From Leptodontidium sp. MPI-SDFR-AT-0119 (taxonomy: Eukaryota > Ascomycota > Leotiomycetes > Helotiales > Leptodontidiaceae): a stretch of DNA of 64,000 nucleotides. Of the stretch, positions 32,339-42,471 are shown one piece after another. The translations under genes and the position numbers were made by a program. The stretch lies in assembly GCA_020726505.1 (NCBI GenBank), contig JAHLEZ010000004.1:558001-622000 (forward strand). The letters run 5' to 3'. Each line of letters opens with the position of its first letter. Position 1 is the first letter of the stretch. The notes under the pieces were generated by a model. It made no database searches. It had not been told where the DNA came from and saw only the letters and a program-made list of their open reading frames with translations.

Positions 32339-34021
32339 ATGAACAGTCCTGAAGACCACCCGACGCCCGTGTCAGCCGATGGAGACACCAGCAACCGCCG
32401 TCAACGAATCAAACACGCCTGTGAGCCATGCAAGAAAAGAAAGAGACGATGCAATGGAGAACAGCCATGTTCTACTTGCATCAAGTACGAGTACAAATGC
32501 TACTTTGAGGTCGTCCAAAGAAAACGTCGAAGTCGTCAACCTGATGGACTGCAAAGCGATGGATCACCTCCGGCGAGGAGCCTAACACTTGAAGTAAACC
32601 AAGACATCGAAAAGGAAATATCATCGACAAGTGCAACAACTCCCAGAGAAGCCAACTCTGGCGCCGCCTTTGCCCAACTTCTTCGCAATAGACTTGAGCC
32701 CCGCCAAGCGAACTCGCCTAATGCTCAAACTCCATCCTGGAACATCGGGATGAGTGAAGAGCAGCAAGATCTGCCATCCGAGCTTACGAGGATCATCTCG
32801 AAGGACCAAATGCAAAAGCTCTCGGTGTCCTATTTCACCACGATCCATCAGCTATACGGCTTTTTGAACCGGCAAGTTTTTGATACCAAGATTGAGGAGC
32901 GGTGGAATATGATCTATGTGCCAGATCCATATGACTCGATCTTATGTGGAGTTGCAGCTCTTGGATCACAGTACCTTGGAGAGCCCTCAAAGTCACTCGA
33001 AATAGCTCTTGTTGATTGTGCCAAAAGAATGCTGGAAATCACCAGCGCTTCGAACACTCCATCCTACGAGAATGCAGCATCGTGGACTTTGAGAACAATC
33101 TATCTTCGAAGTACGACTCAACCATATGCCGCATGGATCACCAGTTGTACTGCGATGCTTACGATCGATGGCCTTGGGATGGGTGGAGATCCCGATGACG
33201 AATCCGAAGCTGGCATAATCAACAGAAGGAGGCTCTTCTGGTGCGCGACTGTTCTGAACACCTGGGTTTCCAACGAGTATGGGCGCACCAAAGTCGAGGT
33301 CTCTAAACCCTTGCCTGCTCACTTGGTCTCCAGACCTGGTGACTTCACTCCAGATCTGCTTTATCTGTACAGAATATCGGAAAGACTGGACCCCAAAAAA
33401 CCATCGACTGCATCAGACTTTGAAGCAGGGATTGCAGAACTGGTTACTTTCCAGCCACCAGTCGATGCACTTTTTCTCTCCCAGAGCAATTTGGCATTGG
33501 CGCTCTATCGACGTCTTCGATTCGTCGCATCTACGATATCCGATGAGACAATACGTCGTGTCATCACGATGGGCAATGCGGGCTTAGATGCAGTACTACG
33601 GCTCATCGTCAAACGGCAACCATGGTGGCATGTTGCTAATGTCCCATTCCAATTTATATGCACTCTGCTTGTGATCGATACGGAAGATGCACTGGAGCAC
33701 CTGAGACGGGCAGTCGATACCCTGCAAGCTGTAGCTGAATGCTTCCCGACTCGATCCCTCACTGATACACTCTCCTCTGTCAGAAAACTCATCCAGTTGG
33801 CGTGCAAGCAAAAAAGGGGACAACTCAGTCTCTTGGAGCAGAGCCTGACTCCTCGTCCAGCTGTTTTGAGAACAGAGCAGCCACGAGTGGACTTGGCATC
33901 TGGCCAGGTGCAGTCGCCGTCCACTTGGTCTCCTGAATCGATGGACTTCACAGATTTTGACTGGGAGAAATTCTTCAGTACTGATGTCTCTGTTTTGGAG
34001 TATCCTTTGCCAATGACGTGA
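32339..34021 (+). CDS. Zn2Cys6 transcription factor
   Basis: Single-exon gene of 560 residues starting at the ATG 32339 (MNSPEDHPTPVSADGDTSN). The DNA-binding cluster spans residues 28-54, CEPCKKRKRRCNGEQPCSTC..C, spacing C-x2-C-x6-C-x5-C-x2-C-x6-C, preceded by a basic stretch. A linker rich in Ser/Gln follows. The fungal-specific middle homology region starts near residue 165 (SYFTTIHQLYGFLNRQVF) and continues through GVAALGSQYLGEPSK and INRRRLFWCATVLNTWVSNE, the usual R-R-R-x-W signature. The C-terminal end is acidic/aromatic (DFTDFDWEKFFSTD), a plausible activation segment. It is expected in the nucleus. The nearest following gene is an MFS transporter 2.2 kb away, a possible but unproven target. 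Confidence 0.9.
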   Translation: MNSPEDHPTPVSADGDTSNRRQRIKHACEPCKKRKRRCNGEQPCSTCIKYEYKCYFEVVQRKRRSRQPDGLQSDGSPPARSLTLEVNQDIEKEISSTSATTPREANSGAAFAQLLRNRLEPRQANSPNAQTPSWNIGMSEEQQDLPSELTRIISKDQMQKLSVSYFTTIHQLYGFLNRQVFDTKIEERWNMIYVPDPYDSILCGVAALGSQYLGEPSKSLEIALVDCAKRMLEITSASNTPSYENAASWTLRTIYLRSTTQPYAAWITSCTAMLTIDGLGMGGDPDDESEAGIINRRRLFWCATVLNTWVSNEYGRTKVEVSKPLPAHLVSRPGDFTPDLLYLYRISERLDPKKPSTASDFEAGIAELVTFQPPVDALFLSQSNLALALYRRLRFVASTISDETIRRVITMGNAGLDAVLRLIVKRQPWWHVANVPFQFICTLLVIDTEDALEHLRRAVDTLQAVAECFPTRSLTDTLSSVRKLIQLACKQKRGQLSLLEQSLTPRPAVLRTEQPRVDLASGQVQSPSTWSPESMDFTDFDWEKFFSTDVSVLEYPLPMT

Positions 34022-35102
34022 GAAATCGGCTTGAGATTGTGCATTACCTCAACAACATTCAGAATTCAGACGACCTGTTCAGTGTATGTCCCTTCAGGCT
34101 TGACTCCCATATTTCAGCATTGGAAGCTAAGGACATCGATTCTGTGGGCATATCTGTCGAATCTACAGCAGTGACCGACGACTCTCTTTCTGTGCCTCAC
34201 CGATGGCTGACTCATGAGAAGGCTAGTTCTGCTAAAATAGAAAACCACGGTTCTATGACTGTGTCAAGCCGAGTTCTGCTAGGACTTATCTCACTCCAAG
34301 CCTCTGGAGATATGTACAAAGGGGATGCATGGCATTTTCGGCATCCGTTGGAGAGAGAATATTTGTTGGGAAAGTTAGGAATTCCGACATTCATCTTCAC
34401 GGAGAATGAAAACACATCTCGGGCTCTGAATTGGCAAAGACCTTTAGTAGGAAGATCAAAAACGTAGAGATGAGTGTTCTACACAGCAATAGGATTTGCG
34501 AAATGTTGAAGCATATGGACAGTGCTGTGGGGTAGCTTGGACTTTAATATTAACTGTACAGTATAAACACGACTAGACATGAGTAATGAGTTAAAGGGAA
34601 ATTAACAAAATCAAGTGAACATCAGGAACTTCGTCGAAGAACTCAACATGACAACAACAAAAATTGTCGCTCATTCCTTTCAATTCAAAATGATTCACTG
34701 AAATGACGGTATAGAAAGTGCTTTAATTTCTCAATTTGAATTAGATAATAGGGCAAACTTTCTAAAAGGCCGAAGCAAATGAATAGTACTGGACTGTTAA
34801 ATCGTGGCTTTCTATCAGAGATGGCAGCCGGGACAGCACTGTAAAATTTTATTTACAGTAGAGAAGGGTACTGCAGGTACTACACGTCAAATTCTTTTCT
34901 CAAAGAAACCACGTTCCTGGTTTTGATTTGGGATCAAAGCTGTAATCTGACTCGCATATGACAGAGGAACTGGGTTGTCGGCAATGCTGGTATGGAATTC
35001 CCTGCTGCACTCCATTAACTTTAAATGGCGAACAGGCGATTGCTGGCATGGCGTTCCTCTCTATTCCTCACGAACTCTCCTCGACAAAAGCATGATGCCA
35101 GT
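34022..35102. other. Intergenic; 149-codon ORF of doubtful status
   Basis: A 149-codon frame at 34018-34467 overlaps the regulator stop by four bases (ATGA). It has no recognisable domain, and is most likely 3' UTR. Further on, a small palindrome (ACTGTAAA/TTTACAGT, about 34839-34861) could form a hairpin. Nothing else is supported before the MITE. Confidence 0.4.
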
Positions 35103-35104
35103 TA

Positions 35105-35383
35105 CTCTCCCCCCCCCCCTGGCTTGAATGTTAAATGTCAACTTTTGCGGGCCAGAGGCTTGATATTCAAAGTGTGAGTGGCCAGAGGTCCTTGTCTATC
35201 TCGAAGCACGAGCCAAAAATTGGCCTGTTGTAAAAGCAAGGGTGGCTGTAGAAGGTTCGAGAGAGCTTCAAAACCCTGGCTAAGGCTCAAAAACAGTATA
35301 GTTATTGGATAGACACCCCTAGAAACTACCCACACGCGGTCCAGTTTTCTTCACATTTAACATTCAAGCCAGGGGGGGGAGAG
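35105..35383. mobile_element. 279-bp MITE with C-rich inverted termini and TA duplication
   Basis: The left end reads CTCTCCCC..CTGGCTTGAA and continues TGTTAAATGT; the right end is its reverse complement (ACATTTAACATTCAAGCC then AGGGGGGGGAGAG). The inverted repeats are about 32-35 bp, differing mainly in the length of the C/G run. The flanks are TA on both sides (35103-35104 and 35384-35385), as for Tc1/mariner-type elements. There is no coding capacity inside. It is a non-autonomous element. Confidence 0.85.
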
Positions 35384-35384
35384 T

Positions 35385-35428
35385 AGACCCGGAAAATTGT
35401 CTAGTTAGACTCGGAAAATTGGCTAGCT
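35385..35428. repeat. 22-bp direct tandem duplication next to the MITE
   Basis: Two copies of a 22-bp unit (AGACCCGGAAAATTGTCTAG.. and AGACTCGGAAAATTGGCTAG..) lie head to tail, with two or three differences, starting at the right TA of the MITE. It may be a polymerase-slippage or insertion-repair product. Confidence 0.75.
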
Positions 35429-36192
35429 GATCTTGATATAAATCCACGATCTATGTCTGTGCTGATCTCGATTTCTCCAGCAGAGGCAGGGGATGCTGAC
35501 CAATGGAACGTCAAAGTGAGCTAATTGTGACCCTCTTAGGAGCACAGGGAGATTTTGGACTGTTGCGAAGTATTGAAAGTTCAAGGATCATTTCCAAACG
35601 AGTCTCCCCCTTCCCCGTTGTGAGAAGCATGACGGCGATCTGTCGCTATCGATACAGATCCAAGCTTTCAACATGGAGCCAAAGGTGATCGTCAGGTCCG
35701 ATCCTGCCTTTGGGCGCTCTAGACATTCTCCAAAAAGACGATGTTGACAGGTTGGGGCTCGCCACGCAGACTTTAGTATTCGTTTGCGGGTTCCCTTGCG
35801 ATGCCCGGGTCTAAGTTTCTCCCACACGTAACGCGCAGATCGGCAAATCAAAGTTCTGGAACCGCTAGGTTGAAACAAACTCGCTGGAGATTCTTCTGGA
35901 AACCCGAGGTGCAAACCTAACCAACTACCAATTAAGTTTCCCGGATGTTTCGACTACAAAATCCCACGCGCACGGTGACCCTCTCTCTAGCTTTGCGTTA
36001 GGTTTTAGCAATACGCCCAGTCCGATAGTGTAACTTCTCTTGTTTCTCATCACGGATAGTTGTTACTTGGCTCATTCTCCTCACTCATATATTTGGTCTT
36101 AATGGCTGTTATATAGCCAGGGAATATACGACCGAAATTGCTGACAGCATCTTCTTCCTCGAGCGAATATAGACGTGGGGTGACCGCCCGAT
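35429..36192. other. Promoter region of the MFS transporter, no supported gene
   Basis: No recognisable coding sequence. A 108-codon minus-strand frame at 35588-35914 lacks homology. The stretch precedes the ATG at 36193 and presumably holds its promoter and leader. Confidence 0.4.
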
Positions 36193-37939
36193 ATGTCATC
36201 TGATACGGATAGGACCATATCGAACCGCTCCAAGTATGAGTCTATGGACTTGTCTGGAAGTGTATATCTTGTCAGCGGCGATGGCAAGATTATCAGTTTA
36301 CCCATGCCGTCACGGTCTCCCCGAGACCCATTGAATTGGGGTAGAAACAGGAGAGTGTTGGCTTTTCTACCAGTGCTCTGGTATCAAATCGTTTGTTTGG
36401 TGCTAGTACAAGCTACAAGTTCGTTATTTATAGGAGTACAGCAGAAGTTCAGTTCTGAGGTAGGTTGTATTTTGCTTCGTTATTTGACAAAAGGTCCTAA
36501 CATGACCTAGGATATGAAACCCTTCGGGCCTGGAAGTATGGTGTCTGCCACTTCTCTTTTTCAAAGGTTTGGATCTTTTTTATGGGCTCCTCTCTCTTTG
36601 GCAGTTGGGAGAAGGCCAGCGTTTGTGCTTGCCACTTTTGTGTTGACAGCAAGCACGCTCTGGGCTGCCCTATCGAACGATTTTTACCAATATCTTGCTG
36701 CGTTATGTTTGGGTGCGGTTGCTCAAGGATTCGCTCTCAGTGCAGTAAGTCAGCCCAGAGAGCCAATCTACCGCAACTTCTAATTCTTATTAGAGTCTTC
36801 TCCTGATCATCGACTTGGCATTTATCCACGAACGACCTCAAGCGGTTGCATTAAACTGGGCCCTAACCCCAGCCGCTGCATACGCGATCTTTTCTCTCGC
36901 TCCAGAAATGTCTTCTGATGGTACCAATTACAAGCGATTCTACCAGATCTGGGTGGTCCCATGCTTTATCTCTATCGCACTGGCCTTATTCTTCTTTCCC
37001 GAGACATACTTTATCCGACCAGCACAAAGCTACGATGGACGAATCCTCGCACAATCTGCTACAGAGAAAACAGAATTCTACGAATCATGGGAGGCGTTTC
37101 CAGGTGGTAAGCACCTCCCTGATGCCCCGGATCACCCAGATCACCCGGAATTACAACGCTGGTGGTTCATGCGCTATCAATACAGACTGTTTGTGACCAC
37201 GCGCGCCGGATGGAGAGGAATGTTCGCATGTTATCCTCAAGTTATCCTTTGTCTCATCAATCCTCTTATCCTCTGGGTGGCGGTCCTCCAAGCGATCATG
37301 CTATGCAGTTACATCTCTATTGGCGAAACGATTGTTGTGACTCTCGTCTCAGAGCCTTACAACCTAACCCCAACTTTTGTCGCGCGAGGAAGCGCGGCGA
37401 TTGTGCCAGCAAGTCTTCTCACTTGGCCTCTATGCAGTTACGTTCTTAGTCTCGCTACAAAGAAGCTGGCTATGCGAAATGGGGGCATTCGAGAGGCAGA
37501 GTACTATCTTCCAGCATTCATTATCCCAGTACTCGCAGCTGTACTGTCAAATATTCTCTACGGCCTTGCTGTCCAGCACATTTGGGACTATGCGATCATA
37601 GTTATCGCCCTCGCTCTCAATGCCTTTGCTTTTTACGCTATCGCGATCGTTGCAACAATTTGGGTCACAGAGGCATTCCCGCGCTGGGCCGCGCCGGCTA
37701 TCGTCGTTGTTTTTGGTGTTTCTTATATTACTTCCATCGGCATGAGTTACATCGTTCTGGCATGGATTCGCTCGCAAGGTATTCAAGCAATGCAAATGGA
37801 GCTTGCGCTTGTAATCTTTGTAGTAGGATGTATTGGGGGTCCATTCGCGTTCTTCGGGAAAGGGGTCAGGCAAAGGATTAATGGGAGGTGGGCAGCGAGT
37901 GAGGCAGGTGCTTTGAGGCCACAAGCGTGTGGACAGTAA
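36193..37939 (+). CDS. MFS transporter (HOL1/drug:H+ antiporter-like)
   Basis: Major facilitator membrane protein of 548 residues in three exons: 36193-36459, 36511-36744 and 36794-37939, all joined in phase 0 with GTAGGT and GTAAGT donors. The signature RDPLNWGRNRRVLAF sits just before helix 1, as in fungal MFS proteins related to yeast Hol1. Helix 2-4 contain DMKPFGPGSM..TSLFQRFG and the RRPAFVLATFVL loop, a variant of the G-R-R-P motif A. The central loop (FPETYFIRP..YESWEAFPGG) is hydrophilic. Later helices include WVAVLQAIMLCSYISIGETI, LPAFIIPVLAAVLSNILYGL and YAIAIVATIWVTEAFPRWA. The substrate is unknown. It could serve the regulator 2.2 kb upstream. Confidence 0.9.
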
Positions 37940-39066
37940 GTGAGAGGTGGTAGAATGTGGACGTTGATTGAAAATTTGAGATAGACTATGCTTGTTAAAA
38001 AGAATTTAGTGCATCCGCCTCGAAACGATTGTGTGTATATTGTTTGAATCCCCTTTCGATCATCTTCTATTTAAATTCATAGACTTTCTCATCGTTGCTT
38101 ACTGAGAGTAGTCAAGTGATTAAATAACTTATTTCTCGCGGAGAGAGGGTCTTGGTAGGAGGTTAGAGAGCGAGAGCGATAATCAAAAATTATTTGACAA
38201 CAACTCCTCTCGTTATCTCGTACTCTTTTAAAAGGAAAAGGAAATCTAACAGACTAATATTCGTTAATTTAGCTAGGCTACCGATCAAAAAAATACCAGA
38301 CCAACCGATCTGACGTTTCCGTCAAAGGGACAAAGTATGAGCAAGCATTCCATAGCATGGTAACCTAACAACTAGGAAGCTTTGGGCATCAAAGCTGCAC
38401 TTGAAAATCACGACGAAAAATATTCATATAATGCGGGGTCGAGTTGTTCTCAGTTGTAACTCATCAAAGTTCGGCCCTCAAAATTTACCGAGGTACCAAG
38501 TTGTCACATTGTTCTCCTTTCAATGCAAGCTCAAGACGAAGTTTTCTTCTTCTTCTTTCAGCTTAATGATAATACAAGTTCCAAAAGAAAGCGCAAGAAA
38601 AACTGAAATACCCAAATATCTTCCAACTTCCAAGCTCGTCGGTTCCATCCAGCCAAGAAATCCGTCAAGTAATAAAAAAGAAATTACACCTGAATCAAGA
38701 TTCCTACTGGACTGCTAGGGACCGTCACGATCGATGAGTAGCAACCAAATTCTGGGCAGGTCGAGAAAGGTTGCAAATACAATAGCGCCAATTCTGCTGG
38801 GAGGAGACAGGCAAGAAGAGGGTAACGGCAATTTCTTGGTGCAAAAAGGTGCAGAATAGCTTCTCCCACAGCCAGAATGATACATATATAGTGACCATGA
38901 AGTCCCTGTGAAGATCAGTCAGCTGGGGCCCACTTGCCGAATACATTTCGCTCGTCCATTTACTACCAGCGTTCTTCTCATCTACGGGTGTGGTTAGGAG
39001 TCGGCTTACCAAAAATGAGAGTTTCATTCCCAATGAAGATGAACCTTTAATTCTAAAATATCCAAC
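37940..39066. other. Intergenic between convergent MFS and F-box genes
   Basis: Contains 3' UTRs of both neighbours. Short frames at 38401-39033 on both strands are without domains or plausible splice partners. A pyrimidine-rich TTCTTC run occurs near 38541. No gene is supported. Confidence 0.45.
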
Positions 39067-40230
39067 TCAGTTCCAGTCACTTGGATCGTCATCCGCCGCA
39101 TACCACGCCTGAGCCTCAGTTGGGATCTCAAATGCTGGTTCTGGCGACTCTAAGTCGCTCGAACCGCCAGTCATGTCTTCGTCTTGTTGCGCAGGAGCGC
39201 AGAGGATCGAAGAGGGTTGTCCAGAAGGAGTGCCAAATTCCCGGACTGGAATCGTAGCCTGTTCTGCAGCAATTTGCAACTCATCGACTGTGTAGATTGG
39301 AGTTGATGGACGAGCGACGTTGGTAAGTGCGTTTATTGAATCATTCAATAAACTCACTTCGGTATATAAGTTCTCGACATCTTGCGGGTCGACGGGGGTG
39401 GGAGGTATGACTGTATGGCGGACTTTCACGAGAACATCGTGAATGAAGTTCCAGTGTGTACCTTCTTCAGCATACACCAGCTTGACGGCGACACCGCGAA
39501 GTTTGACCAATTCCGCATATCCTGGAGCCTGGTCGAAGGAGAAGACTGTGGGTTCGAAGAACTTTGACATCACAGTGATGTCGAGCTCCAAGTGTCGTAG
39601 CCTCTTGCAGGTAGAGAGGATTACGAATGCTGGGGCGGGATTACAGGCGTAGTCATACAGAACGCGGATCGACCTGACGGCATTGCGTCGTTCTGGGGTA
39701 ATGGCCACCAGGTAGGTCAGCATAGATTTCATATCGCGGAACTCAAACTCATTGTCCTTATACATGAGGCAATCCTCGATGATGATCTTGCCGATGGCCC
39801 TGCATGTCTTCATGAGATCCACTGCAGCGAGAGCGGGATCGAGACGGCCGTTCACGCGAGCTGGATGTCTGTAGATGCCGTTTGTGCTATTGGTGTATAG
39901 GGTATCGTGTGCGAACTTTGTGGATCCTGGCAGCCATTGGTGAGGCTTGATAGGTTCATGATGCGTGCAGGCACGGCGTAGAATATCGAAGAGGATCTCG
40001 GGAGGCATTGACGTAAGGGTCTGTCGGGGTCGAGGCTGGGGTGCAACAGCCGTGAACGAGGCTAGCGAAAGTCCTATTACAGCATCAATATATTTGTGTT
40101 TTCTTTTGGACGCTGTAGTGGGAAGTAACTTACCTGCAATACCCATAGTTAGGGCGGGAAATGTATTCTGGTTTGTAGCAACAACGTCCATAGGCTCGGT
40201 AGCGTCTTCGTGATTTCTAGAGAACTCCAT
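39067..40230 (-). CDS. F-box-like domain protein
   Basis: The ATG at 40230 (MEFSRNHEDATEPMDVVATN) is preferred. Upstream, a GTAAGT donor near 40303 and a GAACAG acceptor 12 bp before the ATG suggest a 5'-UTR intron. The frame is open throughout, but a 60-bp in-phase intron at 40133-40074 (donor GTAAGT, acceptor TAATAG) is likely, removing a Lys-rich insert after MGIAG and leaving LSLASFTAV. Predicted length is about 367 residues. LTSMPPEILFDILRRACTHH is an F-box-like helix pair, as in many fungal proteins of this kind. After it come ALAAVDLMKTCRAIGKIIIE and ERRNAVRSIRVLYDYAC. F-box proteins usually recruit substrates to SCF ubiquitin ligases; that is inference here. The C-terminus is acidic and ends DDDPSDWN. 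Confidence 0.75.
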   Translation of the reverse strand: MEFSRNHEDATEPMDVVATNQNTFPALTMGIAGKLLPTTASKRKHKYIDAVIGLSLASFTAVAPQPRPRQTLTSMPPEILFDILRRACTHHEPIKPHQWLPGSTKFAHDTLYTNSTNGIYRHPARVNGRLDPALAAVDLMKTCRAIGKIIIEDCLMYKDNEFEFRDMKSMLTYLVAITPERRNAVRSIRVLYDYACNPAPAFVILSTCKRLRHLELDITVMSKFFEPTVFSFDQAPGYAELVKLRGVAVKLVYAEEGTHWNFIHDVLVKVRHTVIPPTPVDPQDVENLYTEVSLLNDSINALTNVARPSTPIYTVDELQIAAEQATIPVREFGTPSGQPSSILCAPAQQDEDMTGGSSDLESPEPAFEIPTEAQAWYAADDDPSDWN

Positions 40231-41636
40231 GATAGGCGAAAGCTGTTCAGCGTCAGCATGAGAGCTACATACAGTCAAATGGAAATATGAGAAGGAAACT
40301 TACATGTCGAATGAAGTGCTCAAATGCTTCTTTGCTTCTTCGAGTCAAATAAGTGGAAGGGGATCAAGGCCCTTGGTGATGAGAGAAACTCAATAAGTCG
40401 AAATTATTTGGTGGGTATCAAGGCTCTGTTTGGGTGTTGGGTTCGAGGGGAATTGAACACCTTAATATATGTTCAAATATTTGAAAACAGACTGCCTCCC
40501 TCATTAGTGTACTTGACTACGTTTACAGTGGAGGCGAGGAGCGCCTCGATTCTGGCCGCTTCGCTTAAGTTGACAAGTAAACTGCGTAAGTAGGTACGAC
40601 GATATTTCACTAAATTATTATCACAAGGCTAGGACTGAGAGGGCTACCAAATCGAGTCATTAAGTGATCAGTTTTGATGAACTTTGGTGTTCACGCCAAA
40701 GGCTGTGCATGGAAAATTTGTGAGTCAAATGTCACAGCATCTACCACAGATTAGAAGGAACGTCGTACAGCATTTGTTAATGGTATTTTTTTTCTTGTTT
40801 CTATAGATGCCAGAATGTTGCAGTGCAAGAATCTAAAAAGCGATTAATCTTATTGATCCATTATCTCCGTGCCCAGACATAACGTAGTAGCAGGCTGTGG
40901 GTGAGCGGAGATAGCCTTCGGATTAATGAAAATCGCTAGTGCGATGAAAATTGGACTGGTATTCTGGAGCCCTCCTTGACTTCGCAATGTCCGTACACAT
41001 TTGGCCTATATTCCTTAAGCTGAAGATACTCCGAAATACAAATTTTGAGACGAGGTTGAACATATCAGATCAATCCACAGTCAGCTTTTTGTGGCAGTTG
41101 ACAATTTCCGGTTGTTGACAGCTCGCTTATATTTTTGTTGAATTCTAGACTGCATTTCAGTTCAGTTCAGCGGAATGGAAGACCGAGGGGCTCTAGCAGC
41201 TGCAAAATATGTATTCAGTGGAATTTGTGCAATTTAGAATGAATTTTTCTCGCTACTTAGCTCATGTGACGCATTAGTGTGCTGAATTCTTCAAGTGACG
41301 TAACCCACTTGTTGACTCCTCGACTATCCCTTTGCTAACCTTCCACACTGCAAAAGGCAAATTAAATATCAGTAAGCCTGACCAATGTAAAATCTACAAT
41401 GGAAACCAATGTAGTTTCTACTGTTGCAGTTGTTTTGCCAGTAACCTTTTGATTTACCGAGCCAGAAGTCGTCATCGTTGGAAGTTGAGGCAAGTCGACG
41501 AGTCATGTGACAAGGTACTCCTTCCCATCCCACAACAAGTTGACTCCCAAAAAAGAGCTGCGCAAAGCATCCAGTTGCGTCAAGCGCCAGATAGATCGGC
41601 GTTGAGAGCTCTCATACATTCGTCGTCAATCCTACT
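40231..41636. other. Intergenic, no supported gene
   Basis: Holds the promoter and leader of the F-box-like gene. Between 40600 and 41630 frames are short and without domains. A TTCAGTTCAG direct repeat occurs near 41157. Nothing else is recognised. Confidence 0.45.
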
Positions 41637-42471
41637 TCAAATCAAATCCTCGGCACATGGTCCCTCCAAAGTCCTCAAATCCCTCTCTCCTATCTCAAGC
41701 TTCATCAAAGCCCCCAACCTCTCCGCAAACTGCGTCAAGTAAATAACGTCAAAAATTATCATAACCCTTATCCTCCTCTCAAGACGCTTTACGCACACAT
41801 AGTTTTCTTCGCGCAGCATGATGTCTTTCTCTTCGCGGACCATTTCGAGAGCCTTTGACATGGTGACACGCACTTCCTGCACTGGCTCCATGGCTAGGAG
41901 GAAAGTGAACCGATTACGGGGATTTTCTATGCCCGGGAACACGGTGTTATTCGGTATGACTATCTGGAAGAGGTCCTCTGAGCGGTTGATGTGTCTCTCG
42001 AATTGGAGGTCCTTCAGGAAGCACGAGAAGTCGATGGTGAGAGTTTGGAGATAGGGAGTAGGATAGCCATGTCGCGGCCGTAGTGTGCATCTCAAGGGTT
42101 ATGGAGAGGGTGCGGATTGCGGCTAGGTTTTTGGGCGAGAGTCGCTCGAGCCAGAAGTACCCTGAGTAGAGATCGTCGAGGCGGAACCCGTTTTGTACGT
42201 AGAACCGGTGTTCGATTGCTTTAACATCTTGATATAGTGCGAGGCAGAGGGAGGCTATTGTTGAGATTGAGAGGCGAGTGTTGGTGAAGACTCGTTGGTT
42301 GTGAGTGCGCGTTACCTCGTATTTGATCGTCTTGCTTTCTGGGGGGGCGTAGGTGATTATCATTTGTCTGACTTCGCAGGGGAGGCGGAGGATTTGGCTG
42401 TTGGGTTGTGGATGGGCGTTTCTGGTGAGTGAGTCCGAGCCCGAGGGTTTTGGTTCCATTGGCGACGACAT
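41637..42471 (-). pseudogene. F-box-like/DUF-type protein with internal frameshift
   Basis: The first frame starts at ATG 42471 (MSSPMEPKPSGSDSLTRNAH), shows an F-box-like RLPCEVRQMIITYAPPESK, and continues to NLAAIRTLSITLE near 42100. The family-like continuation LQTLTIDFSCFLKDLQFERH is in another frame, open from about 42095 to 41637, and ends GPCAEDLI. No GT donor lies between them, so one extra (or two missing) bases around 42040-42110 is the simplest explanation; sequence error is possible. The architecture (short motif then mixed helices/strands with a TLTIDF segment) resembles the small F-box-like proteins expanded in fungi. The intact product would be about 278 residues. Confidence 0.6.

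Noticed and set aside
34018..34467. 149-codon ORF overlapping the stop of the Zn2Cys6 regulator (ATGA overlap)
   Set aside because: No domain, no splice signals, and an operon-like overlap has no meaning in a fungal nuclear gene; most likely 3' UTR.
34839..34861. Small palindrome as an intrinsic terminator
   Set aside because: Intrinsic terminators of the bacterial type do not apply to this organism; only an AT-rich hairpin.
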